Origin: an uncultured Actinomycetes bacterium
GTDB lineage: Bacteria > Actinomycetota > Acidimicrobiia > Acidimicrobiales > RAAP-2
NCBI GenBank assembly: GCA_903830745.1
Contig: CAIKVF010000224.1
Span: 1-16,593, forward strand
DNA: 16,593 nt
Direction: 5' to 3'
How positions within the stretch are numbered: position 1 is the stretch's first letter; every line of letters begins with the position of its first letter. Below, one piece after another: positions 1 through 8,547 of the stretch. The position numbers were made by a program, and so were the translations under genes. The notes beneath the pieces were generated by a model. It ran no database searches. It had not been told where the DNA came from and saw only the letters and a list, made by a program, of their open reading frames with translations.

Positions 1-1
1 C

Positions 2-1195
2 CCAAACTCAATTGACTTTGAGCGTAATGACGATGAGACAATGATCATCAACATGGGCCCAAGTCACCCATCAACTCACGGTGTGCTTCGCATCATGCTG
101 GAACTAGACGGTGAGTTCGTTCTTCGCTCTAAGACTGTTATTGGTTACTTGCACACTGGAATGGAAAAGACTGGTGAAGCACTCAGTTACGTTCAAGGCG
201 GCACGAACGTAACTCGAATGGACTACTTAAGTCCTGTCATCAACGAACTCTCATACTCAATGGCAGTGGAGAAGTTGCTCGGCATTGAAGTGCCAGAGCG
301 CGCTACATGGATTCGAATGATGATGAGTGAGTTGAACCGAATTTCATCACACTTGGTGTGGATGGCTACTAACGGAATGGACGTTGGCTCAACATCAATG
401 ATGATTTACGGTCTACGTGAACGTGAATTAGTTCTGGCGTTCTTTGAAAAGACTGCAGGGCTTCGCATGAACCTCAACTACGTGCGCCCAGGTGGAGTTG
501 CTGCAGATCTTCCTGATGGATGGCAAGACGACATTCAAGTTATTTGCGACACGATTTACGCACGCACATTTGAATACGACACTCTTCTTACTGGACAGCC
601 GATCTTTCGCCAGCGCATGATTGGTGTTGCTCCAATCAGTGCAGAAGAAGCACTCGCGCTTGGAGTCACTGGACCGCTGCTTCGCTCAACTGGTGTTGCG
701 TGGGACCTTCGCCGCACGATGCCTTATCTCGCATACGACAAGGTTGACTTCGACGTAATTGTTGGAACCTACGGTGACAACTTTGACCGCTACGCAATTC
801 GACTTAACGAAATTCGCGAATCAATCCGCATTGTTCGTCAGTGTCTTGAAATGATGCCAAGTGGTGACTACCGAAGCCAAGATCCAAAAGTAACGCCACC
901 TCCACGTGCACGTATTAATGAATCAATGGAAGCACTCATTCACCACTTCAAGCTCTTCACCGAAGGATTCCATGTTCCAGCCGGGGAAGTGTATTCAGCA
1001 GTTGAATCACCTCGTGGAGAACTTGGTTGCTACATCGTTTCTGATGGAGGACCTAAGCCGTACCGAATTCACGTTCGTGCTCCGAGTTTCGTAAACCTAC
1101 AAGCGGTTCCCCTCCTTATGCGTGGTGGTTCAGTTTCTGACACCATCACCGTTATTTCTACAGTTGACCCAGTTATGGGTGAGGTGGACCGATGA
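2..1195 (+). CDS. nuoD: NADH-quinone oxidoreductase subunit D, 5'-truncated by the window edge
   Basis: This is the 49-kDa-type subunit of complex I, in the peripheral arm. With NuoH and NuoB it forms the quinone-reduction chamber. The frame is open from base 2, giving PNSIDFERNDDET before the first ATG at 41. That ATG lies inside the conserved ETMIINMGP block, so it is not the start, and the real start is upstream of the window. Visible family motifs are GPSHPSTHGVLR (the His-bearing loop of the quinone site), GYLHTGMEK, MDYLSPVINEL, the RISSHLVW segment, PGGVAADLPDGWQDD and the C-terminal SDGGPKPYRIHVRAPSF block, ending GGSVSDTITVISTVDPVMGEVDR. About 397 residues are present, nearly the usual length of about 400, so few codons are missing. 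NuoC is not fused to it in the visible part. The stop overlaps the nuoE start (ATGA, 1192-1195), implying coupled translation. Confidence 0.97.
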   Translation, partial: PNSIDFERNDDETMIINMGPSHPSTHGVLRIMLELDGEFVLRSKTVIGYLHTGMEKTGEALSYVQGGTNVTRMDYLSPVINELSYSMAVEKLLGIEVPERATWIRMMMSELNRISSHLVWMATNGMDVGSTSMMIYGLRERELVLAFFEKTAGLRMNLNYVRPGGVAADLPDGWQDDIQVICDTIYARTFEYDTLLTGQPIFRQRMIGVAPISAEEALALGVTGPLLRSTGVAWDLRRTMPYLAYDKVDFDVIVGTYGDNFDRYAIRLNEIRESIRIVRQCLEMMPSGDYRSQDPKVTPPPRARINESMEALIHHFKLFTEGFHVPAGEVYSAVESPRGELGCYIVSDGGPKPYRIHVRAPSFVNLQAVPLLMRGGSVSDTITVISTVDPVMGEVDR

Positions 1196-1812
1196 GTCAC
1201 TTCCAAAATGACCTTCGAAAGCGCGCTGAAGACCTCGTTGCGCTGTACCCAGTGAAGCGTTCTGCAATGTTGCCGCTACTTCACTTAGCGCAAGAACAAG
1301 ACGGCTACCTCTCAGAAGAGGGAATCACTGAGGTTGCGCAGCTCGTAGGAACATCAGAAGCTGAAGTTCGAGGAACTGCAGCGTTCTATGACATGTTCCA
1401 CTTAGAGCCAGTTGGAAAATACGTTGTTGGAATTTGCACCAACATTGCTTGTCTGCTCGCAGGTGGCGAAGAACTCTTAGAGCACGCAACCAAGAAACTT
1501 GGATGCGCCGTTGGCGGTACTTCATCAGACGGACTCTTCACATTAGAAGAGACGGAATGCTTGGCTGACTGTGACATTGCACCAGTTGTGCAAGTGAACC
1601 ACCGTTATGTTCGAACAACTACGCCCGACGCATTCGATGCAATGATCGAAGAAGTTCGTGATGGCAAACGTGAATCTGAAATTCCATCACACGGAACACT
1701 CATTCGCGTGCGCAGAAGCAGTGGACTCCAAGCCCCACGTGAAGAAATCGCTGCACAGCGCGCCACCGCGCAGGCTGCTCGTGAAGCACGTGCCGCAAAG
1801 GAGCAGAAGTAA
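1192..1812 (+). CDS. nuoE: NADH-quinone oxidoreductase subunit E (24-kDa type, [2Fe-2S])
   Basis: NuoE belongs to the NADH-dehydrogenase module and carries the off-pathway [2Fe-2S] cluster N1a next to the FMN of NuoF. The 206-residue product has an N-terminal helical part (about 1-75, with the conserved GTAAFYDMFH) and then a thioredoxin-like ferredoxin domain. The four expected ligands are present: C82 and C87 in ICTNIAC, and C123 and C127 in TECLADC. After about residue 160 comes a charged Arg/Glu/Ala-rich tail of roughly 45 residues that is not needed for the fold and looks helical. The ATG overlaps the nuoD stop and is preceded by a G-rich stretch (GGGTGAGGTGG). The stop overlaps the nuoF start as TAATG. 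Its partners NuoF and NuoG follow directly. Confidence 0.97.
   Translation: MSHFQNDLRKRAEDLVALYPVKRSAMLPLLHLAQEQDGYLSEEGITEVAQLVGTSEAEVRGTAAFYDMFHLEPVGKYVVGICTNIACLLAGGEELLEHATKKLGCAVGGTSSDGLFTLEETECLADCDIAPVVQVNHRYVRTTTPDAFDAMIEEVRDGKRESEIPSHGTLIRVRRSSGLQAPREEIAAQRATAQAAREARAAKEQK
1797..1803 (+). promoter_or_regulatory. Shine-Dalgarno sequence of nuoF
   Basis: AAAGGAG lies 8 bases before the nuoF ATG at 1812 and within the last codons of nuoE. It is one of the strongest ribosome binding sites in the window and supports re-initiation at the TAATG overlap. Confidence 0.75.
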
Positions 1813-3116
1813 TGGCTACCTTTAGCGCACCAAAGATTGTCTCTTCTCGTAAAGACTTTGACGACTCGCATACCCTTTCTCGTTACCTCGAAACCGGTGG
1901 ATACGTTGCGCTGAAGAAGGCACTCGGTATGTTCCCTGAGAAGGTTGCTGCTGAAGTTGATGCTGCGTCGCTCCTCGGACGAGGGGGAGCTGGATTCCCA
2001 GCAGGACGCAAGTGGTCAATGCTACGCAGGTCTCCAATTTCGTATCTTGTTGTCAACGGTGACGAATCAGAGCCTGCAACATTCAAAGACCACTACTTAG
2101 TAGAGCGCGATCCCCACCAACTTATTGAGGGTGTTGTCATTGCGGCGTACGCACTGCAAGTTAGTCAAGCATTTATTTTCCTTCGTGGAGAATTTGCACT
2201 TGGACTCGAGCGCGTTCAGCAAGCAGTTAATGATGCGTACGCACATGGTGCACTCGGAAGCAAAATCTTCGGTTCAGACTTTTCACTCGACATCGTCGTG
2301 CACCCTGGTGCTGGCGCATACATCTGCGGTGAAGAGACTGCGCTAATTGAAGCGCTTGAGGGCAAGCGTGGTTTCCCACGTATTAAGCCACCATTCTTCC
2401 CAGCGGTTACGGGTCTTTATGGAGAGCCAACAGTTGTTAACAACGTTGAGACAATGTCTAACCTCCCTTGGATTGTGAATAATGGTGGAGCCGCATTTGC
2501 AGCTCTAGGAGAAGGTCGTTCAACGGGAACACGTTTGTTCGCACTTGCTGGACGAGTAAAGAACCCAGGCGTGTACGAAGTTGAAATGGTTAAGAACACT
2601 TTCCGTGACCTTATCTATGACCCACAATTTGGTGGGGGTCTAATTGATGACAAGAAGATCAAGGCGTTTATCCCGGGTGGAGTTTCTGCTCCTTGGTTTG
2701 GGCCTGACCTGCTTGACCTTCCACTTGGACAAGACGAAGTTGCTGAAAAGGGCTCGATGCTTGGATCTGGTTCGGTCGTTGTTCTTGACGAAGATTCATG
2801 TGTTGTTCGTGCCACGTGGCGCATCACGAAGTTCTTCTCGCGCGAATCATGCGGTCAGTGCACGCCGTGCCGCGAAGGATCGGGCTGGATTGAGCGCGCG
2901 ATGTACCGCATTGAACACGGTGGTGGTCGCCTTGAAGACCTCGACCTACTTCTCGACCTCTGCGACAACATCTCGCCGGGACTTTTGTGGCCACCTCAGC
3001 AGACAACCATCTGTGTGCTTGGGCCATCAATCCCTTCTTCAGTGAATTCTGCAATCTCAATGTTCCGCAATGAGTTCATTGCTCACATTGAACACGGAGG
3101 ATGTCCGCATGACTGA
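1812..3116 (+). CDS. nuoF: NADH-quinone oxidoreductase subunit F (51-kDa type, FMN and NADH binding)
   Basis: NuoF is the electron entry point of complex I. It binds NADH and FMN and passes electrons to [4Fe-4S] cluster N3. The 434-residue length is normal. The nucleotide and flavin motif LLGRGGAGFPAGRKW is at about 54-68, followed by VVNGDESEPATFKD (80-93) and the GAGAYICGEETALIEALEGKRGFPR block (166-190). N3 ligands are C347, C350 and C353 in SCGQCTPCREG, plus C401 in WPPQQTTICVLG. The segment around C401 reads CVLGPSIPSS rather than the more familiar CALGDAA; I recall this variant from Acidimicrobiia-like sequences, though only from memory. The start ATG overlaps the nuoE stop, with a good Shine-Dalgarno. 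The 3' end overlaps nuoG by 8 bases. Confidence 0.98.
   Translation: MATFSAPKIVSSRKDFDDSHTLSRYLETGGYVALKKALGMFPEKVAAEVDAASLLGRGGAGFPAGRKWSMLRRSPISYLVVNGDESEPATFKDHYLVERDPHQLIEGVVIAAYALQVSQAFIFLRGEFALGLERVQQAVNDAYAHGALGSKIFGSDFSLDIVVHPGAGAYICGEETALIEALEGKRGFPRIKPPFFPAVTGLYGEPTVVNNVETMSNLPWIVNNGGAAFAALGEGRSTGTRLFALAGRVKNPGVYEVEMVKNTFRDLIYDPQFGGGLIDDKKIKAFIPGGVSAPWFGPDLLDLPLGQDEVAEKGSMLGSGSVVVLDEDSCVVRATWRITKFFSRESCGQCTPCREGSGWIERAMYRIEHGGGRLEDLDLLLDLCDNISPGLLWPPQQTTICVLGPSIPSSVNSAISMFRNEFIAHIEHGGCPHD
3096..3100 (+). promoter_or_regulatory. Shine-Dalgarno sequence that fixes the nuoG start
   Basis: GGAGG lies 8 bases before the ATG at 3109, inside the last codons of nuoF. The same frame has an earlier ATG at 3070 but no comparable site in front of it. 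The site therefore supports 3109 as the start. Confidence 0.75.
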
Positions 3117-5697
3117 TGAAGTGCGCACCACAGTTTCGATCACCGTAAACGGACGCTCCTTTGAAGCTAAGCCGGGTGAACTTCTTATTGAAGCCGCAGA
3201 ACGTGCGGGGGATTACATTCCACGTTTTTGCTACCACCCACGTATGGAGCCAGTCGGTATCTGTCGTATGTGTCTTGTAGAAGTAGACGGTCCTCGTGGT
3301 GCAACACTGCAACCTGCTTGCTATCTAAAAGTGACCGACGGCATGAGTGTCGTAACTGATTCTGAAAAAGTGAAGAAGGCCCAAGATGGCGTCTTGGAAT
3401 TCCTGCTCGCAAATCACCCACTCGACTGTCCAGTTTGTGACAAGGGCGGCGAATGCCCACTGCAAGATCAGGCACTCGCTCACGGTTCAGGTGAAACACG
3501 GTTCATTGAAGAAAAGCGTCACTTCGTAAAGCCAATTGAAATTGGTGAACTAGTTCTTCTCGACCGCGAACGCTGCATTCAGTGCGCACGCTGTACGAGG
3601 TTCGCTGCAGAAGTTGCGGGTGATGCACAAATTTCATTCTCGGGTCGCGGTGACCTGATTGAAGTGGCTACTTCTCCAACGCAACCATTCGACTCTGTCT
3701 TCTCAGGAAACACGGTTCAAATTTGCCCAGTGGGAGCATTGACTGCGAAGCCGTACCGCTTTACTGCTCGTCCATGGGACTTAGAGCAAGTTGAAAGCAC
3801 ATGCACTACATGCGCTGTTGGTTGTCGCGTTGCGGTGCAGTCGTCAGGCAACCGACTTACTCGCGTTCTAGGCGTTGACTCAGATCCGGTGAACCACGGA
3901 TGGCTATGTGACAAGGGTCGCTTTACGCTTGACTCAGTTGACGGCAATGAGGAGTCAACTGACCTTCTTAGTGCTGCAACTCGACTCACCGAACCAATGG
4001 TTCGCCGCAATGGTGAGCTTGTTTCTGTTAGCTGGTCTGAAGCGCTAAGTGCTGCGGCAAAGATTCTGCACGGTGAAGGAAGTTCACTTGGTGTCATTGG
4101 TGGATCTGCACTCACCAACGAAGGCGCATTCGCTTGGGAGCGTTTTGCTCGCGGTGTACTTCGCACTGAAAACATTGACGCGCAGTACGGTGATGGGCTT
4201 GACGCAGAGCTACTTCAGGCACTTCCTAAAGCAACTATTGATGAAGCCGCTCGTGCATGCACCGTTGTGACACTTACGGGCGATCTTCGTGAAGAACTTC
4301 CGATCTTGTTCTTGCGACTTCGAGAGAGTGCCGTACGAGACAAGAATTCAATCGTCGAACTTGCTGGACGACAAACATCGCTTTCTAATGTCGCAAAGTC
4401 AACAATCACTATTCGACCTGGCGAAGCACACCTCGCTGCTAAGGCATTGGTGTCTGGAACTGTTCCATTCGACGTTCTCTTCACCAGCGAAGACATTACA
4501 AATGCACAAAAGCTGATTGGTGAAAATGGAGACGGAGTTGTCTTCGTTGTAGGTCGAGCAAATGTTGCAGAAGACGCTTCGATTGTTGAAGCAGCTATTC
4601 GCACATTCGCTGAAAATTACCCAGAAGCAAAATTCCTTGTGGCCCTTCGTCGCTCAAACGTAAATGGTGCACTCGACATGGGGCTAAGTCCAGGACTACA
4701 CCCAGGTCGTCGCCTCAATACTGAAAGTTCTGGCAGAGACACCATTTCTCAGCTCCAGGCAATGGCTAGCGGAGAACAAAAAGCAACACTTCTTCTCGGT
4801 GGATGTTTGCTCGGCAACATCGCAGACACCTCACTCGCGCTTAAGGCTCTCGAAGCTTCAGACATTGTCGTTGTGAGTGGTCATGGAGGAGCAACACTTG
4901 CGTACGCTGACGTTGTTCTTCCAGCAAGCGTTTCTTATGAGCGTGCTGGAACAGTGACGAACATTGAAGGTCGCGTAAGCGCATTGACACCAAAGATTGT
5001 TTCACCAGGATCAGCTTGGACAGACGTTGCAATCGCATCTGAGCTCGCCGAAGAATACGGACAAAGCATTGGGCTCGACTCAGTCGAAGAAACTTCAAAG
5101 ATCATTGAATCAACCACTGGGTACCCTGCCATTTCAGTGCTCACTAACGCAAGCACTGACGGCGTAGTGGTGGACAGTCAAGAAGTATCACTTCGCAGAA
5201 GCATGGACCCAATGGCGTTCCCAGGTATCAGGACTGTGAAGTCTGTTGGCCTTGGTGCACCAAGTGGCGCGACCGTCGTTGACACAGTTGTGAAGGGTCC
5301 ACGTGGAAATAGCGCAACCCTCGCACAAGTCGATGCTGGAAGAGAAATAGATGCACCGTCAGTTGATGGGTACGCGCTTCGAGTGAACCTAACTCGACGT
5401 CTCTACGACAACGGCATTGCAGTTCAGGGATCAAGCGCGCTACACGGACTTATTGAAGCTCCAACCTTCAAGTTGAACCATGTCGACTTCGAGCGCATTG
5501 GCGCCGAAAATGGCGTGAGCGTAAATGCAGTGGGAGCCAACGGAACAATTTCGGTGATAATTGAACTCGACAACAATGTTCCTCGTGGCGTTGTAGAAGT
5601 TCCATTTGGAGTTGAAAAGTTGAGCGACATCAATGGTGTGCGTTCGATTATTGATGCAACTTCACTTATTAATCAAATAAGACTGGAGACCCGATGA
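3109..5697 (+). CDS. nuoG: NADH-quinone oxidoreductase subunit G (75-kDa type, multi-cluster)
   Basis: NuoG carries the electron wire from NuoF toward NuoI. With the start at 3109 it has 862 residues. The N-terminal ferredoxin domain has [2Fe-2S] ligands C41, C52, C55 and C71. The His/Cys cluster N5 uses H103, C107, C110 and C116 (NHPLDCPVCDKGGEC). Cluster N4 uses C156, C159, C162 and C206. A further set, C232, C235, C239 and C267 (CTTCAVGC then LCDKGRF), matches the extra N7 cluster known in some bacteria. From about 230 the protein is a divergent molybdopterin-oxidoreductase-like domain, with no cofactor-binding role expected in this family. It ends in a molybdopterin-dinucleotide-binding-like beta domain (about 700-840, with LTRRLYDNGIAVQGSSALHG). 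The frame continues upstream to an ATG at 3070, but the family N-terminus and the GGAGG site favour 3109. The stop overlaps nuoH as ATGA. Confidence 0.96.
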   Translation: MTDEVRTTVSITVNGRSFEAKPGELLIEAAERAGDYIPRFCYHPRMEPVGICRMCLVEVDGPRGATLQPACYLKVTDGMSVVTDSEKVKKAQDGVLEFLLANHPLDCPVCDKGGECPLQDQALAHGSGETRFIEEKRHFVKPIEIGELVLLDRERCIQCARCTRFAAEVAGDAQISFSGRGDLIEVATSPTQPFDSVFSGNTVQICPVGALTAKPYRFTARPWDLEQVESTCTTCAVGCRVAVQSSGNRLTRVLGVDSDPVNHGWLCDKGRFTLDSVDGNEESTDLLSAATRLTEPMVRRNGELVSVSWSEALSAAAKILHGEGSSLGVIGGSALTNEGAFAWERFARGVLRTENIDAQYGDGLDAELLQALPKATIDEAARACTVVTLTGDLREELPILFLRLRESAVRDKNSIVELAGRQTSLSNVAKSTITIRPGEAHLAAKALVSGTVPFDVLFTSEDITNAQKLIGENGDGVVFVVGRANVAEDASIVEAAIRTFAENYPEAKFLVALRRSNVNGALDMGLSPGLHPGRRLNTESSGRDTISQLQAMASGEQKATLLLGGCLLGNIADTSLALKALEASDIVVVSGHGGATLAYADVVLPASVSYERAGTVTNIEGRVSALTPKIVSPGSAWTDVAIASELAEEYGQSIGLDSVEETSKIIESTTGYPAISVLTNASTDGVVVDSQEVSLRRSMDPMAFPGIRTVKSVGLGAPSGATVVDTVVKGPRGNSATLAQVDAGREIDAPSVDGYALRVNLTRRLYDNGIAVQGSSALHGLIEAPTFKLNHVDFERIGAENGVSVNAVGANGTISVIIELDNNVPRGVVEVPFGVEKLSDINGVRSIIDATSLINQIRLETR

Positions 5698-6932
5698 ACT
5701 CGTTACTCGCTTCAGCGGATCCACTCTTTAGCCACGGAATGACTGGCGTTGTAATCCTCATTGTGATTATCAAAGTTCTCGTGGGCTTTGGTGCGCTCAT
5801 GGGCTCAGTTATTTTGATGATTTGGTTTGAGCGAAAAGCAATCTCAGACATGCAAAGTCGCATTGGGCCACAACGCTGGGGGCCATTCGGACTTCTCCAG
5901 ACGCTCGCAGACGGAATCAAGTTGTTCTTTAAAGAAGATCTAATTCCTGCTGAAGCTGACCGTTTTGTTTTCAAGTTGGCGCCATACCTAGTTCTAGTCC
6001 CAGCGCTAATTACGTTTTCAATTGTTCCAGTCGGTGGCACACTCAACATTGGTGGCCACCAGGTGATGCTGCAGATCGCGAATCCACCAATGGGTATTTT
6101 GCTCATGCTCGCGATGTCAGGAATCTCTGTTTACGGAGTAATGCTCGCGGGCTGGTCTTCGGGATCGAAGTACCCCCTTCTTTCTTCAGTGCGCGCAAGC
6201 GCACAAATGATTAGTTATGAAGCTGCACTCGGAATGACCATTGTTACGGTCATTCTCGCAACTGGCTCACTAACGACACACAGCATTGTCACTTCACAGG
6301 CACACGGTATTTGGCACTGGAACGTTATCCGTCTCGGCATTGTTCCTTTTGTTGTATTTCTAATCTCAATCACCGCAGAACTCAACCGTCCACCGTTTGA
6401 CGTTGTTGAAGCGGAGAGTGAACTTGTTGGTGGATTTCACACGGAATACTCGTCACTTCGCTTCGCACTGTTCTTCTTAGCTGAATTCATGAACACCATC
6501 ACCATGTCAGCAATCATGGTCACATTGTTCTTTGGTGGCCCTGCTGGTTGGATTCCGCCAGTCCCTCACTTCAAATGGGTCTTTCCAATTATTTGGTTCC
6601 TCGCGAAGACAACGGCCTTTGCATTCAGCTACATTTGGTTCCGTGCCGCACTTCCACGCTTTCGCTATGACCAATTAATGGACCTCGGCTGGAAGCGACT
6701 CATCCCACTCAGTCTTGGCTGGATGCTGATTGTTGCAGGGTTCGTTGTTTCAATGTCTTGGGGACTAATCATGATTGCGACAGTCCTTATTTCGTACACA
6801 TTGCTGGAGCGTTCATTCGCCCTAGGTCAGTCACGTGGAAAAGATGGCGAAGCAATTCTGCCAACCGTGGGTCAACGACCACTGCCTGGATTTGCACTGC
6901 GCGACTTCACTGACGGGGATGCAAATGAGTAA
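5694..6932 (+). CDS. nuoH: NADH-quinone oxidoreductase subunit H (ND1 type, membrane)
   Basis: NuoH is the membrane subunit that joins the quinone chamber to the proton-pumping arm. The 412-residue product is strongly hydrophobic with about eight or nine membrane segments. Conserved elements are ERKAISDMQSRIGPQRWGPFGLLQTLADGIKLFFKED (about 46-82, including the first cytoplasmic loop), ASAQMISYEAALG (about 168-180, E176) and ITAELNRPPFDVVEAESELVGGFHTEYS (about 226-253). The last contains the acidic cluster thought to couple quinone reduction to pumping. After the last membrane helix there is a roughly 40-residue hydrophilic tail. The start ATG overlaps the nuoG stop, with GGAG at 5685-5688. 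The TAA stop at 6930-6932 lies just inside nuoI. Confidence 0.97.
   Translation: MNSLLASADPLFSHGMTGVVILIVIIKVLVGFGALMGSVILMIWFERKAISDMQSRIGPQRWGPFGLLQTLADGIKLFFKEDLIPAEADRFVFKLAPYLVLVPALITFSIVPVGGTLNIGGHQVMLQIANPPMGILLMLAMSGISVYGVMLAGWSSGSKYPLLSSVRASAQMISYEAALGMTIVTVILATGSLTTHSIVTSQAHGIWHWNVIRLGIVPFVVFLISITAELNRPPFDVVEAESELVGGFHTEYSSLRFALFFLAEFMNTITMSAIMVTLFFGGPAGWIPPVPHFKWVFPIIWFLAKTTAFAFSYIWFRAALPRFRYDQLMDLGWKRLIPLSLGWMLIVAGFVVSMSWGLIMIATVLISYTLLERSFALGQSRGKDGEAILPTVGQRPLPGFALRDFTDGDANE
6915..6918 (+). promoter_or_regulatory. Shine-Dalgarno-like sequence of nuoI
   Basis: GGGG lies 6 bases before the ATG at 6925. It helps to choose this start over the in-frame ATG at 6835, which lies 98 bases inside nuoH, and over the one at 6919, which sits against the GGGG with no room for a ribosome binding site. 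Confidence 0.5.
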
Positions 6933-7677
6933 ATTTACTGACTTCTTCGGTGGTTTCAAGCTCACAATGCAGCACATTGGTCGCCCGAACGTGACTACGA
7001 GTTACCCACAAAAGAAGCGAGCTAAGCAACCTCGCCAACACGGGCGCCATGTTCTAAACCGTTACGAAGACGGAATGGAAAAGTGCATTGGTTGTGAACT
7101 CTGTGCTGGAGTTTGCCCGGCTAACTGCATCAACGTACGCGGACTAGACAACCCAATGGACCACCCAGTGAGTCCGGGGGAGCGCTACGGCTACATCTAC
7201 GAAATCAACTACTTACGCTGTATCCACTGCGACCTGTGCGTAGAAGCTTGCCCGACGCAGGCAATCACTGAGTCAAAGATGTTTGAGTACTCATTCTCAA
7301 ATCGTTCTGATGCGATTTACACGAAGAGCGAATTGCTCGTTGACGATCAAGGCTTCCCTCAGAAGTTGCCATGGGAAGACTGGCGTGAAGGTGAAGCAGA
7401 AATGACTGGTGGCTGGATGCGCGCAACATCACCAGCCGGAGATGCTGCATTCGAAGGCGTAGTTCAGTGGACTGGCGACCTAGGTGCAGGCATTAAGGCT
7501 GCAGAAGCAGGACAGTCTGAAAACAGAGATGACAAAGCAACGGGATCAAAGCAACTACGCGATGCGTTCTACCGCCACTTAGAGCCAGAAGATGTTCCGC
7601 TTAATCGTCGCGGGCTTGAAGGCATGATGACGCAGGTGATGGAGAAATTACCTCCACGATTTAAGGGCAAGAAATAA
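6925..7677 (+). CDS. nuoI: NADH-quinone oxidoreductase subunit I (two [4Fe-4S] ferredoxin)
   Basis: NuoI carries clusters N6a and N6b, relaying electrons from NuoG toward NuoB near the membrane. With the start at 6925 it is 250 residues and begins MSKFTDFFGGFKLTMQHIGRP, resembling the amphipathic N-terminal helix of the family. Ligands are C54, C57, C60 and C64 (CIGCELCAGVCP), and C99, C102, C105 and C109 (CIHCDLCVEACP). The residues after about 160 form a hydrophilic, Glu/Asp/Lys-rich C-terminal extension, making the protein longer than many bacterial NuoI proteins (roughly 160-210 residues). A longer reading starting at 6835 is open but would overlap nuoH by about 100 bases and does not look like a NuoI N-terminus. 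The TAA stop overlaps nuoJ as TAATG. Confidence 0.96.
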   Translation: MSKFTDFFGGFKLTMQHIGRPNVTTSYPQKKRAKQPRQHGRHVLNRYEDGMEKCIGCELCAGVCPANCINVRGLDNPMDHPVSPGERYGYIYEINYLRCIHCDLCVEACPTQAITESKMFEYSFSNRSDAIYTKSELLVDDQGFPQKLPWEDWREGEAEMTGGWMRATSPAGDAAFEGVVQWTGDLGAGIKAAEAGQSENRDDKATGSKQLRDAFYRHLEPEDVPLNRRGLEGMMTQVMEKLPPRFKGKK

Positions 7678-8243
7678 TGTTGGCCCTTAGTTACGCAGTC
7701 CCGAGCATTCTTATCTTTATTACTGCTGCACTTCTTACTCTTGTTGGCGCATTCGGAGTTCTCGTAATGAAGAATCCAGTGCACAGTGCACTAAGTCTCA
7801 TCATGACGTTATTCGGGGTTGCAGTTGCTTTTATTGCTCAATCAGCCGACTTCTTGGCGGCAGTGCAAATCATTGTGTACGCCGGAGCAATTGTTGTTTT
7901 GTTCTTGTTCGTAATCATGTTCCTTGGCGTTGACCGTAATGACACGGTGCGCGTTGATCCACTCGTTGGACAACGAGTCTTTGCTGGAGCAGGTGTTGTT
8001 ATCACTGTTGGTGGTCTTATTGCGCTGATGGCCCGCGCACACTGGGTAACTGGCGCAATGTCAGTGTCAACCGGCGGGGTAGCGCTTGCTCCAGGATCAG
8101 GCAACGTTCAGCAACTGGGAACGGCTGTCTTTACTACCTACATTTTTGCCTTCGAAGCGACTGCTGCACTTCTAATTATTGCTGTGGTTGGTGCAGTGCT
8201 GCTTGCACGTCGTGAGCGTACGAGTGATGAGAGTGAGTCATGA
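7677..8243 (+). CDS. nuoJ: NADH-quinone oxidoreductase subunit J (ND6 type, membrane)
   Basis: NuoJ is a small membrane subunit next to NuoH and NuoK. The 188 residues form about five membrane segments. The signature [29 protein letters not shown] (about 56-84) is the conserved third helix that bears the pi-bulge involved in coupling, and Y68 is the conserved tyrosine. [11 protein letters not shown] (32-42) is also typical. The C-terminus is short and charged ([11 protein letters not shown]). The ATG overlaps the nuoI stop and is preceded by AAGGG at 7663-7667. The stop overlaps the nuoK start as ATGA at 8240-8243. Confidence 0.96.
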   Translation: MLALSYAVPSILIFITAALLTLVGAFGVLVMKNPVHSALSLIMTLFGVAVAFIAQSADFLAAVQIIVYAGAIVVLFLFVIMFLGVDRNDTVRVDPLVGQRVFAGAGVVITVGGLIALMARAHWVTGAMSVSTGGVALAPGSGNVQQLGTAVFTTYIFAFEATAALLIIAVVGAVLLARRERTSDESES

Positions 8244-8545
8244 ACGTTCCCGCCGCTTGGTACCTCATTCTCGCCGCCATTCTTTTTGGCGTAGGAGCCT
8301 TCGGACTTCTCACTCGTCGTAGCGCTCTCATTATGTTCATGTGCCTAGAGCTCATGCTCAATGCAGTGAACCTCACTTTTGTCACGTTCGCCAGGACCCT
8401 GAGCGACATTGGTGGTCAGGCGACTGTGTTCTTCGTAATGGTTGTGGCAGCAGCTGAAGTTACGGTTGGCCTCGGAATTGTTGTGGCGATATTTAGACGC
8501 CGTACTTCAACATCAGTTGATGAGCTCTCAGAGATGAAGGGTTAG
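8240..8545 (+). CDS. nuoK: NADH-quinone oxidoreductase subunit K (ND4L type, membrane)
   Basis: NuoK is a three-helix membrane subunit that links NuoJ/NuoH to the antiporter-like subunits. At 101 residues it has the family's usual length. The two membrane glutamates needed for proton transfer are present: E37 in [11 protein letters not shown] and E73 in [17 protein letters not shown]. They correspond to E36 and E72 of the E. coli protein. The start overlaps the nuoJ stop by four bases. The TAG stop is two bases before the nuoL ATG. Confidence 0.97.
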   Translation: MNVPAAWYLILAAILFGVGAFGLLTRRSALIMFMCLELMLNAVNLTFVTFARTLSDIGGQATVFFVMVVAAAEVTVGLGIVVAIFRRRTSTSVDELSEMKG

Positions 8546-8547
8546 CA

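Noticed and set aside
3070..3108. Upstream in-frame ATG that would add 13 residues to NuoG.
   Set aside because: It would lie deep inside nuoF without a ribosome binding site. The ATG at 3109 has GGAGG at the right distance and gives a normal NuoG N-terminus.
3802..3912. Extra four-cysteine set in NuoG (C232, C235, C239, C267) as a novel cluster.
   Set aside because: It matches the known N7 [4Fe-4S] cluster of several bacterial NuoG proteins, so it is not new.
3717..4175. Open frame of about 150 codons on the - strand inside nuoG.
   Set aside because: It lies wholly within a well-supported gene, and its translation is rich in Ser, Arg and Pro, as expected for an antisense shadow.
5669..6106. 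Open frame of about 145 codons on the - strand across the nuoG/nuoH junction.
   Set aside because: It is the antisense of conserved NuoH residues, with no recognisable protein features.
6835..6924. Upstream in-frame ATG that would add 30 residues to NuoI.
   Set aside because: It overlaps nuoH by about 100 bases, the added residues do not resemble NuoI, and 6925 has a G-rich ribosome binding site and a typical N-terminus.
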